A stretch of 64,000 nucleotides of DNA, taken from contig JBFWRK010000013.1 in assembly GCA_050248955.1 (NCBI GenBank), positions 62,001 through 126,000 of the forward strand, written 5' to 3'. The stretch's first letter is position 1; every line of letters starts with the position of its first letter. The position numbers and the translations under genes are program-made. Under the pieces are notes generated by a model that did no database searches, was not told the origin of the DNA, and saw nothing but the letters and a program-made list of their open reading frames with translations. Origin of the DNA: JBFWRK01 sp050248955 (GTDB taxonomy: Bacteria; Actinomycetota; Acidimicrobiia; Acidimicrobiales; Ilumatobacteraceae). Shown here one piece after another: positions 51,321 to 58,645 of this stretch.

Positions 51321-53156
51321 TCAGACCGCGGGCGCGCGGTCCCACGCCTGCAAGCGGCGCAACAGGCTCCGCTTCTTGTCCTGGTGGTGCTGCATCCGCG
51401 ACAGGATCGAGTCGAGCGTCTGGATCGCTTCGGTGATGTGCGGGCCCTTGTTGAGCATCACGCATTCGGCGCGCTCGGACATCGCCGCGTCCGTGATCTC
51501 GGCACGCGAGGGCTGCCCGGTGCGGGCGAGCGTGTCGAGCACCTGCGTCGCCCAGATCACCGGCGCGTGAGCCGCCTCGCAGGCCCACAGGATCTCTTCT
51601 TGCACTTCGGCCAGCCGTTCGAAGCCGACCTCGACGGCGAGGTCGCCACGGGCGATCATCACGCCGACCTTGCGGCTGCGCATGGCGGTGAGCAGCAGCT
51701 CGGGGAGGTGCTCGAACGCGGCGACGTTCTCGATCTTCAACACGATGCCGACGTCGGCGGCACCGCGCCGATCCAGCTCTCGTTGGAGCTGCTCGATGTC
51801 TCCGTGGTTGCGGACGAAGGACAGGTTGACCAGATCGGCGTGCCGGGCGACGTAGTCGAGGTCGTCGCGGTCCTTGCCGGTCAGGGCACCGAGCTGCAGG
51901 TCGGTGTCGGGGAAGTTGATGCCTTTGCCTGCTCTGAGGTTCGCTCCACCGGGACGCACGTCCGTCACGATCAGCTCGATCTCGTCAGTGCCCACCTGTT
52001 CGATGACGCCGCCGATCTTGCCGTCGTCGAGCCAGACCCGTTCACCTGGACGAGCCTGGTCGAAGACCTCGTCGAGCGTGCATCCGATGTGATGCGGGGT
52101 GCCGCTGGGCGTCGGTGCGGCGGGTTCGAGCGAGCGGGTGAGCACCACGCGATCGCCGAGGTCGACGCGGTGCGACTGCTCGATCTCCGGGAGATCGCCG
52201 ACCGACACAGCGTCCTCGTCGGTATCCGACCGGCAGAGGATCTTGAGCCCCGAAGCGACGTACGCCGTCTGCGTCACAGTTGCGAGGCAGCCGTCGACGG
52301 TGGTCTCGACGATCTCCCAGTGCCGGTGCGCGGCGCGACTGTCGACGAACTCGAGGACATCGCCGGGCTGGCGACGCTGCAGCCAACTCGCGTCCTCCAC
52401 CGGCACGACGGTCGTCCCGGCGTGCCCGGCAGGAAGCTCACCGTCGACCGCGAGCCACACGAGCTTCGGCGAGGTGACGACCCCGAGACGATCGCGTCGC
52501 GGCGACACCCGCACCACTCGGGGACCAGGCCGCAGGGGGCCGGTGCGCACCTTCGGACCGGCCAGATCCATGGCGATGCGAGGACGGTGTCCGTTGGGCC
52601 GCCTCGTCGAGCGCACGTGGTCGATCATCCGCGCCCAGACCTCCGGCTCGTCGTGGGCGCAGTTGACGCGGGCGATGTCCATCCCGCTCGCCGTCATGCT
52701 CGACACGAAATCGGGTCGGTCGGCAGCGTCGCTCGGGAGCGTGACCATGATCCGCGTGGAACGTGTCGCTGACGACGAGCCGAGCAGCCGGTGGGCGTTG
52801 CCGGCCAGCAGACGGTGACCCTCGGTGAGCGCGACACCGGCAGCCGGCGGCGGTGCTTCGTGGTCGTTCAACCTGGCGAGCAGTGCCAGAACCGCTTCGG
52901 TCGTCGCCAGGACGTGCGCCTCGGACCTGCCGAGAGAGGACAATCCGACCGCGGCGAGGCGTGCTTGCAGGTCGCGCACGTCGTGGTGGCGCAGCTCGAC
53001 GTAGTGCACGAGGTTCGCAGCAGAGCGGCGGTGCGATGGGTGTGTGGCGGCGATGTCGGCCGCTCGTGCGGCTTCGGCGGCCAACATGCCGTCGCGCACC
53101 GTCCGCACCTCGGCCTCGAGGCTCTCGAGTGCCTGACGCTCGATCGTGGACCTCAT
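51321..53156 (-). CDS. Pyruvate-kinase-like protein with N-terminal extension, no C-terminal domain
   Basis: A 611-residue protein. Residues 1-130 are a helical extension of unknown function. The pyruvate kinase barrel then begins (STRIMVTLPSDAADRPDFVS, MDIARVNCAHDEPE, RIAMDLAGPKVRTG) and carries an enlarged lid region. The catalytic segments GIVLKIENVAAFEHLPELL and MIARGDLAVEVGFERLAEVQ, then VIWATQVLDTLARTGQPSRAEITDAAM, are clear. The protein ends soon after this, so the allosteric C-terminal domain is absent. It may convert phosphoenolpyruvate and ADP, or it may serve another phosphotransfer. A PHO box lies just upstream. Confidence 0.85.
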   Translation of the reverse strand: MRSTIERQALESLEAEVRTVRDGMLAAEAARAADIAATHPSHRRSAANLVHYVELRHHDVRDLQARLAAVGLSSLGRSEAHVLATTEAVLALLARLNDHEAPPPAAGVALTEGHRLLAGNAHRLLGSSSATRSTRIMVTLPSDAADRPDFVSSMTASGMDIARVNCAHDEPEVWARMIDHVRSTRRPNGHRPRIAMDLAGPKVRTGPLRPGPRVVRVSPRRDRLGVVTSPKLVWLAVDGELPAGHAGTTVVPVEDASWLQRRQPGDVLEFVDSRAAHRHWEIVETTVDGCLATVTQTAYVASGLKILCRSDTDEDAVSVGDLPEIEQSHRVDLGDRVVLTRSLEPAAPTPSGTPHHIGCTLDEVFDQARPGERVWLDDGKIGGVIEQVGTDEIELIVTDVRPGGANLRAGKGINFPDTDLQLGALTGKDRDDLDYVARHADLVNLSFVRNHGDIEQLQRELDRRGAADVGIVLKIENVAAFEHLPELLLTAMRSRKVGVMIARGDLAVEVGFERLAEVQEEILWACEAAHAPVIWATQVLDTLARTGQPSRAEITDAAMSERAECVMLNKGPHITEAIQTLDSILSRMQHHQDKKRSLLRRLQAWDRAPAV

Positions 53157-53182
53157 CGCTGCTCACGCTACGGACCTCGTCT

Positions 53183-53208
53183 GAACCGGAGTTGAACGGC
53201 CACCGAAC
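53183..53208 (-). promoter_or_regulatory. PHO-box-like repeats upstream of the pyruvate-kinase-like gene
   Basis: On the minus strand GTTC occurs three times at exact 11-base spacing: GTTCGGTGGCC, GTTCAACTCCG, GTTCAGAC (GAAC on the plus strand at 53183, 53194 and 53205). The nearest copy is 27 bases from the gene start. The period and core match the pstS PHO box, though the CACC half is weaker. Confidence 0.65.
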
Positions 53209-53224
53209 TCTCGGGCGTCGGCGC

Positions 53225-53623
53225 TCAGGCGACCTCACGGCGAACGAGGTGCAGGCCGGAGACGACCACGAGATCGTGCTCGTGGGTCAACAGCTCACCC
53301 ACGCGCCCGAGGGGCACCCATCGCACCTCGTCGACTTCGTCGTTGGGGCAGAACTGCCCGTGCACGGCCTGCATCGCCCAGTAGCGGACACGGCGGCCAC
53401 GTCCACGGCGATCGGTGTAGCGCACCTCGGCGAGCTCGTCGCCGGCTGCGCAGCGAAGCCCGGTCTCTTCGTGCACCTCACGCAAGGCACATTCGAGCGC
53501 CGATTCGCGGCGGCGGCGCTTCCCCTTGGGCAGCGACCAGTCCTGTCGGTGCGGCCGATGAACGACCAGCACCTCGTGACGGCGCGTCATGCGCCACACC
53601 ACGCCCCCAGCGGCTTCGATCAC
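53225..53623 (-). CDS. NUDIX hydrolase (MutT/Ap4A type)
   Basis: A 132-residue NUDIX enzyme. The box G-x5-E-x7-R-E-V-x-E-E-x-G is complete (KGKRRRRESALECALREVHEETGL), preceded by RQDWSLPKG, which is common in diadenosine polyphosphate or inositol pyrophosphate hydrolases as well as MutT1. The upstream open frame to 53902 lacks similarity; the GTG at 53623 (VIEAAGGVVWR) is the natural start. The PHO-box-like repeats at 53672-53697 lie about 50 bases upstream, so phosphate control is likely. Confidence 0.87.
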   Translation of the reverse strand: MIEAAGGVVWRMTRRHEVLVVHRPHRQDWSLPKGKRRRRESALECALREVHEETGLRCAAGDELAEVRYTDRRGRGRRVRYWAMQAVHGQFCPNDEVDEVRWVPLGRVGELLTHEHDLVVVSGLHLVRREVA

Positions 53624-53671
53624 GAACCCAAACGTAGGACCACCCACCGGTCGAACTGCGGCATTCGGGGT

Positions 53672-53697
53672 GAAGGGGTACTGAACCGGAGATGAAC
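53672..53697 (-). promoter_or_regulatory. PHO-box-like repeats upstream of the NUDIX gene
   Basis: On the minus strand the repeats read GTTCATCTCCG, GTTCAGTACCC and CTTCACC at exact 11-base spacing (plus-strand GAAC at 53694 and 53683, GAAG at 53672). The site ends 49 bases before the NUDIX start and resembles the PHO boxes at 50539 and 53183. Confidence 0.65.
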
Positions 53698-53711
53698 TCT
53701 CCACCCGTCGG

Positions 53712-54185
53712 TCACTGCGGTCGGCCGTGCAGGGCGAGCGCGGCGTTGCTCCACCGTCGTTCACCGGTGACCTCTCGACCGAACCAGCTGGGAGGCGTGA
53801 ACGCGGCAGCATCCGTCTCGGAATCGAACTCGACCTCGACCACGCACAGACCGGCGAGAGCACCGGCGTAGAGGTCGACCTCCGCGACATGCCGCTGCGC
53901 ATCGTCGAGTGCGATTCGATGCCGTGTCTTCTCGATCCGGCGCGGGGCTGTGTACGGCCACAGCGCCTCTGCCTGCTCGGGCGCGATCACGACCTCGACC
54001 TCGGTGCGCGCAAGCCCCGATCCGGCCTTGACCGTGAGCATCGCTCCCGTCGTGGTGATGCGAACGCGAACCTCGACCGACTCGTCCTCGGCGAGGTAAC
54101 CCTGCCGCAAGGGCTCTCCTGGTCCGAGAGCCGCGGCTTCGGGCGGCTCGGGCAAGATGAACTTTCGCTCGATCTCCTGCGTCAC
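53712..54185 (-). CDS. CYTH domain protein (inorganic triphosphatase/ThTPase-like)
   Basis: A 157-residue CYTH protein. The family opens with E-x-E-R-K-F (QEIERKFILPEPPE), the acidic and basic residues of the tunnel follow (VRVRITTTGAMLTVKAG, RTEVEVVIAPEQAEAL), and the late signature is HVAEVDLYAGALAGLCVVEVEFDSE. CYTH enzymes hydrolyse triphosphates or bind polyphosphate with metal. GTG 54185 is chosen, 40 bases from the divergent CHAD gene. The very long open frame upstream is antisense to that gene. Confidence 0.9.
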   Translation of the reverse strand: MTQEIERKFILPEPPEAAALGPGEPLRQGYLAEDESVEVRVRITTTGAMLTVKAGSGLARTEVEVVIAPEQAEALWPYTAPRRIEKTRHRIALDDAQRHVAEVDLYAGALAGLCVVEVEFDSETDAAAFTPPSWFGREVTGERRWSNAALALHGRPQ

Positions 54186-54225
54186 CCGTCCAGTATCGGA
54201 CGCCGCCGCTACCTTCGACGCCACG

Positions 54226-55764
54226 ATGCGCACCGTCACCTTCCTGATCAGCGGCGACGAGGCGAGGACGGTCATCGAGTCCCTCGCCGAGCTGGGGTTC
54301 GTGTTCGAACCCTCGCGGGCGGTGACCACGACCGTGCTCGACACCTTCGACGGGCGCCTGCACCGCGCCCGACTGCGCTTGGAGCTGCACGAATCCGACG
54401 GCCTCGAGCTCGTCCTGTCCGGCGACGAGACCGTCCCCGCGCGCCTCGCGGTGACAGGTGCGCCTCGTTTCCCGACCGACCTGCCACCTGGCCCGTTCCG
54501 CGCTCGACTCGCCGCCCTCGTCGACGTCCGGGCGCTCCTACCCCAGATCAGCGTGACCGCTGAGCGGACCACCGCCGCGTGGCGGGACGCATCCGACAAG
54601 GTCGTCGCCACGGCACAGCTCGACGAGCAGATCCGTGTCGTCGACCCAGCCGGTGCAGACGGCCCGGCTGCGACCGTCGAGATCCACGAGGTCACCGGGT
54701 ATGCCAAGCGCGCCCGCCGTGCCGTGGATGTGCTCGACCGCCTGGGACTGCCGAAGTGCGAGACCGACACGGTGTCGGCCTGTGCAACGGCTGCGGACGT
54801 CGACCTCGGAGGGTATGCCGCCACCGCGACGGTCCCGCTCGATCCGCAGATGCCAGCTGTCGACGGGTATCGCGCCGTGCTCACCAACCTCGCCACTGCG
54901 ATCACCGCGAACTGGGAGGGTACGATCGACCAGTCGGACACGGAGTTCCTCCACGACCTGCGGATCGCTGTCCGCCGCACCCGGACCGTGCTCGGCGAGG
55001 CCAAGGCCGTGGTCCCGGCGGGCGTTCGAACCCCGGCCCGCGCCGGCTTCGCGTGGCTGGCCGGTCTCACCGGCCCGGCCCGCGACCTGGACGCGTACCT
55101 CCTCGAATGGGACCGCTACACCGGTCCCCTCGGGTCAGAGGTGGTCGCATCCCTCGCTCCTGTCCGCGCGCTGCTCGAACAGCGTCGCGCCGACGCCCAC
55201 ACCGACCTCGAACGTGCGCTCCGCTCTCAGCAGGCGGCCGACCTCATGAGCACGTGGACGGCCTGGCTCGGCCGACCGCTCGATCGCGAGTACTGCGACG
55301 TCCGAGCGGAGCGGCCTCTCGGACGCCTCGTCGCCAAGCGCATGGCACGCGCGCACAGCATCGTCGTCGAGCATGGTCGCCTGATCGATCCGGACACGCC
55401 CGCTCAGCAGGTCCACGATCTCCGCAAGGACGCGAAGAAGCTCAGGTATCTGCTCGAGTGCTTCGGCAGCCTGCTTCCCGACCGACCGCGAAAGCGGTTC
55501 GTGAAGCGTCTCAAGGCCCTGCAGGACAACCTCGGGGAGCACCAGGACGCGGAGGTGCACGTCGCCATGCTGCGGGCGATCGCGCACGAGCTCCACGGCG
55601 CCGGCGCGTCATCCGACACGATGGTCGCGATCGGCCAGTTGACCGAGCGGCTCGACCAGCATCGCCTCGCCGCACGCGCCGAGTTCGCCGACCGGTTCGC
55701 CGACTTCGACACCAAGGCGACGCAGGGCGCGCTCGACGCCATGCTCGAGGGGATCCTCCGGTGA
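54226..55764 (+). CDS. CYTH-like plus CHAD domain protein (polyphosphate-associated)
   Basis: A 512-residue protein. The N-terminal 200 residues look like a diverged CYTH domain (TVLDTFDGRLHRARLRLELHE, TVEIHEVTGYAKRAR). The remainder is a CHAD domain with its conserved His/basic helices (DTEFLHDLRIAVRRTRTVLGEA and QQVHDLRKDAKKLRYLLECFG, HQDAEVHVAMLRAIA). CHAD domains bind inorganic polyphosphate. The E-x-E-R-K start is missing, so the CYTH half may be inactive. ATG 54226 leaves only 40 bases to the divergent CYTH gene. It is coupled to the ParA-like gene by a GTGA overlap. Confidence 0.85.
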   Translation: MRTVTFLISGDEARTVIESLAELGFVFEPSRAVTTTVLDTFDGRLHRARLRLELHESDGLELVLSGDETVPARLAVTGAPRFPTDLPPGPFRARLAALVDVRALLPQISVTAERTTAAWRDASDKVVATAQLDEQIRVVDPAGADGPAATVEIHEVTGYAKRARRAVDVLDRLGLPKCETDTVSACATAADVDLGGYAATATVPLDPQMPAVDGYRAVLTNLATAITANWEGTIDQSDTEFLHDLRIAVRRTRTVLGEAKAVVPAGVRTPARAGFAWLAGLTGPARDLDAYLLEWDRYTGPLGSEVVASLAPVRALLEQRRADAHTDLERALRSQQAADLMSTWTAWLGRPLDREYCDVRAERPLGRLVAKRMARAHSIVVEHGRLIDPDTPAQQVHDLRKDAKKLRYLLECFGSLLPDRPRKRFVKRLKALQDNLGEHQDAEVHVAMLRAIAHELHGAGASSDTMVAIGQLTERLDQHRLAARAEFADRFADFDTKATQGALDAMLEGILR

Positions 55765-56504
55765 AGGTGCTCGCGACCTACAGCATCAAGGGCGGCGTCG
55801 GAAAGACGACGGCGGCCGTGAACCTCGCCCACGAAGCGGCCACGAGCGGCGCTCGGGTGCTGCTCTGGGACCTCGATCCGCAGGGCGCGGCGACGTTCTT
55901 CGTCCGCGTCAGGCCGGCGATCAAGGGCGGTGCCAGCCGACTCGTCAGCACGCTCGGGTCGCTCGACGCGAACGTGTGCGCGACTGACAACCCCGCCGTT
56001 CACATCGTCCCGGCGGACTTCTCGCTGCGTCACCTCGATCTGCACCTCGACGACGCGAAGCGCCCGACGCAGCGACTCGGAGCACTCCTCGAACCGCTCG
56101 CAGATCGCTACGACGTCGCCATCCTCGACTGCGCCCCAGGGATCACACTGACGAGCGAGAGCGTGTTCGCGGCCGCCGATGCGCTGCTCGTACCGACCAT
56201 CCCCACCACCCTGTCGCAACGCACGCTCGACCAGCTCCTCACCTTCCTCGCGGACCATCCGCCGTCACCGCTGGTCCTCCCGTTCGCATCCATGGTCGAT
56301 CGGCGCAAGCGGCTGCAACGCGACCTCGTCGAACGGCTGCTGACCGACGCCGCAGGGTTCCTCCCCACCACGATCCCGAACGCCAGCGTCGTCGAGCGGA
56401 TGGGTGTCGAACGCGCACCCCTCGCCGTCTTCGCGCCCACCAACGCGGCGGCGATCGCCTACCGGGAGCTGTGGGGCGACATCGCCGCGAGGATCTGGCC
56501 CTGA
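55761..56504 (+). CDS. Orphan ParA/MinD-family ATPase
   Basis: A 247-residue ATPase with a deviant Walker A motif (YSIKGGVGKTTAAVNLAHEA), WDLDPQGAATFF (A' region) and Walker B YDVAILDCAPGITLTSE. ParA-type proteins position cargo such as plasmids, chemotaxis clusters or granules. There is no ParB gene or parS-like repeat nearby, and the start overlaps the CHAD gene by GTGA. A role in distributing polyphosphate granules together with CHAD, like PhaM/PpgN-type or McdA-type systems, is attractive but inferred. Confidence 0.87.
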   Translation: MKVLATYSIKGGVGKTTAAVNLAHEAATSGARVLLWDLDPQGAATFFVRVRPAIKGGASRLVSTLGSLDANVCATDNPAVHIVPADFSLRHLDLHLDDAKRPTQRLGALLEPLADRYDVAILDCAPGITLTSESVFAAADALLVPTIPTTLSQRTLDQLLTFLADHPPSPLVLPFASMVDRRKRLQRDLVERLLTDAAGFLPTTIPNASVVERMGVERAPLAVFAPTNAAAIAYRELWGDIAARIWP

Positions 56505-56562
56505 CCTCGCCCGTGCACCGGGCCTGAGCCGGGGAAGCGCAGCGCGGCGCTGCGCACGAGAC

Positions 56563-56590
56563 GTTCGGCGATCGGTCGTCCTCCGTTCAC
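56563..56590 (+). promoter_or_regulatory. PHO-box-like repeats upstream of phoX
   Basis: GTTCGGCGATC at 56563, GGTCGTCCTCC at 56574 and GTTCACGGTCA at 56585 form three units at exact 11-base spacing; two keep the GTTC core and the third has GTTCAC. The site ends 79 bases before the PhoX start, almost the same distance as at pstS. Between the ParA-like stop and this gene there is no other gene. Confidence 0.65.
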
Positions 56591-56669
56591 GGTCAGGACG
56601 GGCTGGAGGTGCCGGCGGTACAGCAGGCCCTTTCACGCTGTCGGCAACCAACTCTCCAGGAGGCATCCC

Positions 56670-58544
56670 ATGTCCGTTGTCGACGAACCGCTGAACCCGA
56701 CGTCCGAACCAGCCGCAGACGCCGGGTTGTCTCGCCGGCTGTTGCTGGGCGGCGGTGCCGCCGCTGGGCTGTTCGCAGCAGTGGCCGGCCCGATCACACT
56801 CGGCGGCAGCACTGCCGTCGCTGCCCCCGTTCGGGGTCGCGCCCGCGACGATGGCGGTCGCCGTGATCGCGGCGGCCGCAGCGGTGCCGGTGCTTCCTCG
56901 CTCGGCTTCGCCGCGGTCGGCGCGAGCGTGGACGATGCCGTGACAGTTCCAGACGGCTACGTCGCCCAGGTGCTGATCCCGTGGGGCGCCCCCATCCAGC
57001 CCGACGGTCCCGCGTTCAAGTTCGACGGGACGAACACCGCTGCCGAGCAAGCGGAGCAGTTCGGCACGGCGCACGACGGCATGGAGTTCTTCCCGACGTC
57101 GCGCAACAAGGGTCTGCTGGTCGTGAACCACGAAGCACTCGACTCAGCAGTCGCGCTGTTCCCGACGGCGCCCGACTACACCGATCCCGAGACGGTGTTG
57201 AAAGCGCAGAACGCCCACGGCGTGAGCGTGTGCGAGCTCGAATTGCACCGGGGTACGTGGCGACTGGTGCAGTCGTCGTACGCGCGTCGGATCACGGCGA
57301 ACACGGAGATGGAGCTCACCGGCCCGGCTGCGGGCCATCCCGCGCTGCAGACCGCGGCCGACCCGTCGGGCCGACACGTGCTCGGCACGGTCAACAACTG
57401 CGCCGCTGGGCAGACGCCCTGGGGGACCTATCTGACCTGCGAGGAGAACTTCAACGGCTACTTCGGCTCGGAGAGCTCGGTCACGCCGACTCCACAGATG
57501 ACGCGCTACGGGATCAGTCGCGGCGGGAACCAGTGGTGGCTGGCGGACCCACGCTTCGATCTCGCTGCCAACCCGAACGAGCCGAACCGGTTCGGGTGGA
57601 TCGTCGAGATCGATCCCCGCGACCCGAGCTCGACCCCGAAGAAGCGGACCGCGCTCGGGCGCTTGAAGCACGAGAACGCGAGCTTCACCGAGGCGGACGA
57701 CGGTCGAGCGGTCGTCTACACCGGTGACGACGAGCGCTTCCAGTTCCTCTACAAGTTCGTGTCGGCGCAGCCCAGGCGTTCGCGCCACGACCACAGCCCA
57801 CTCGACGAGGGGACGTTGTACGTCGCTCGGTTCGATGCCGATGGAAGTGGGGCATGGCTGCCGCTGGTCGAGGGCGCAGTGCCGGGCTACAGCTCCTTGG
57901 CCGAGATCCTCATCGACGCCCGCGGCGCTGCGGCGGCAGTCGGGGCGACGCCGATGGACCGGCCGGAATGGGTCGCCGTCCATCCGCTGCAGCGGGGCGT
58001 GGCGTACGGGACGTTCACGAACAACACCGCCCGCACGACGGTGGATGCCGCCAACCCGAGGGCCGCGAACGCGTTCGGTCACGTCCTGCGCTGGCAGAAC
58101 ACCGGCGGCGATCACGGCGCCGATGGGTTCGTCTGGTCGGTGTTCGCGCTCGCGGGAGCAGGGCTGGGCACCGGCGACGGCTCCACCATCGCGCCGGCGG
58201 ATGCCTTCGGCTCGCCAGACGGGCTCGCGTTCGATCCTGACGGGCGCCTCTGGATCCAGACGGACGGCGCTCAGCCGATCGCCTGCAACAACCAGATGCT
58301 CGCGGCGGATCCGGCCACCGGCGACATCCGGCGCTTCCTCGTCGGGCCGAAGGGCTGCGAGATCACCGGCTGGGCGATGACCGCGGACCAGCAGACCCTC
58401 TTCGTGAACATCCAGCATCCCGGCGAGGCCGCCACGGACCCGGCGGACCCGGCAGCGCAGTCCAACTGGCCCGACTTCCAGGGCCGTCCTCGCTCCGCCA
58501 CCGTCGCCATCCGGCGCGCCGACGGAGGCACGATCGGGGCGTGA
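56670..58544 (+). CDS. phoX: PhoX-type alkaline phosphatase (DUF839)
   Basis: A 624-residue secreted enzyme. The Tat signal is SRRLLLGGGAAAGLFAAVAG (R22, R23). The DUF839/PhoX domain shows VLIPWGAPIQPDGP, HDGMEFFPTSRNKGLLVVNHEA, WGTYLTCEENFNGYF, KKRTALGRLKHENAS, FLYKFVS and PDGLAFDPDGRLWIQTDG. PhoX enzymes use calcium and iron to release phosphate from organic esters outside the cell. AGGAGG precedes ATG 56670. A PHO-box-like repeat lies upstream, as expected for a phosphate-starvation enzyme. Confidence 0.92.
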   Translation: MSVVDEPLNPTSEPAADAGLSRRLLLGGGAAAGLFAAVAGPITLGGSTAVAAPVRGRARDDGGRRDRGGRSGAGASSLGFAAVGASVDDAVTVPDGYVAQVLIPWGAPIQPDGPAFKFDGTNTAAEQAEQFGTAHDGMEFFPTSRNKGLLVVNHEALDSAVALFPTAPDYTDPETVLKAQNAHGVSVCELELHRGTWRLVQSSYARRITANTEMELTGPAAGHPALQTAADPSGRHVLGTVNNCAAGQTPWGTYLTCEENFNGYFGSESSVTPTPQMTRYGISRGGNQWWLADPRFDLAANPNEPNRFGWIVEIDPRDPSSTPKKRTALGRLKHENASFTEADDGRAVVYTGDDERFQFLYKFVSAQPRRSRHDHSPLDEGTLYVARFDADGSGAWLPLVEGAVPGYSSLAEILIDARGAAAAVGATPMDRPEWVAVHPLQRGVAYGTFTNNTARTTVDAANPRAANAFGHVLRWQNTGGDHGADGFVWSVFALAGAGLGTGDGSTIAPADAFGSPDGLAFDPDGRLWIQTDGAQPIACNNQMLAADPATGDIRRFLVGPKGCEITGWAMTADQQTLFVNIQHPGEAATDPADPAAQSNWPDFQGRPRSATVAIRRADGGTIGA

Positions 58545-58559
58545 CCCGACGCTCGACGC

Positions 58560-58596
58560 TGACCGGTCGGCACGCCGGTGAGTCGCCGACCGGTCA
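58560..58596. terminator. Hairpin between convergent phoX and ppk
   Basis: TGACCGGTCGGC at 58560-58571 pairs perfectly with GCCGACCGGTCA at 58585-58596 around a 13-base loop. It lies between the convergent stops of phoX (58544) and ppk (58646), where a bidirectional terminator is expected. Confidence 0.75.
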
Positions 58597-58645
58597 GGCG
58601 TCGTTGGTCCCAGGCAGCGCCGCCGTGATCGGATATGGAACGCGG

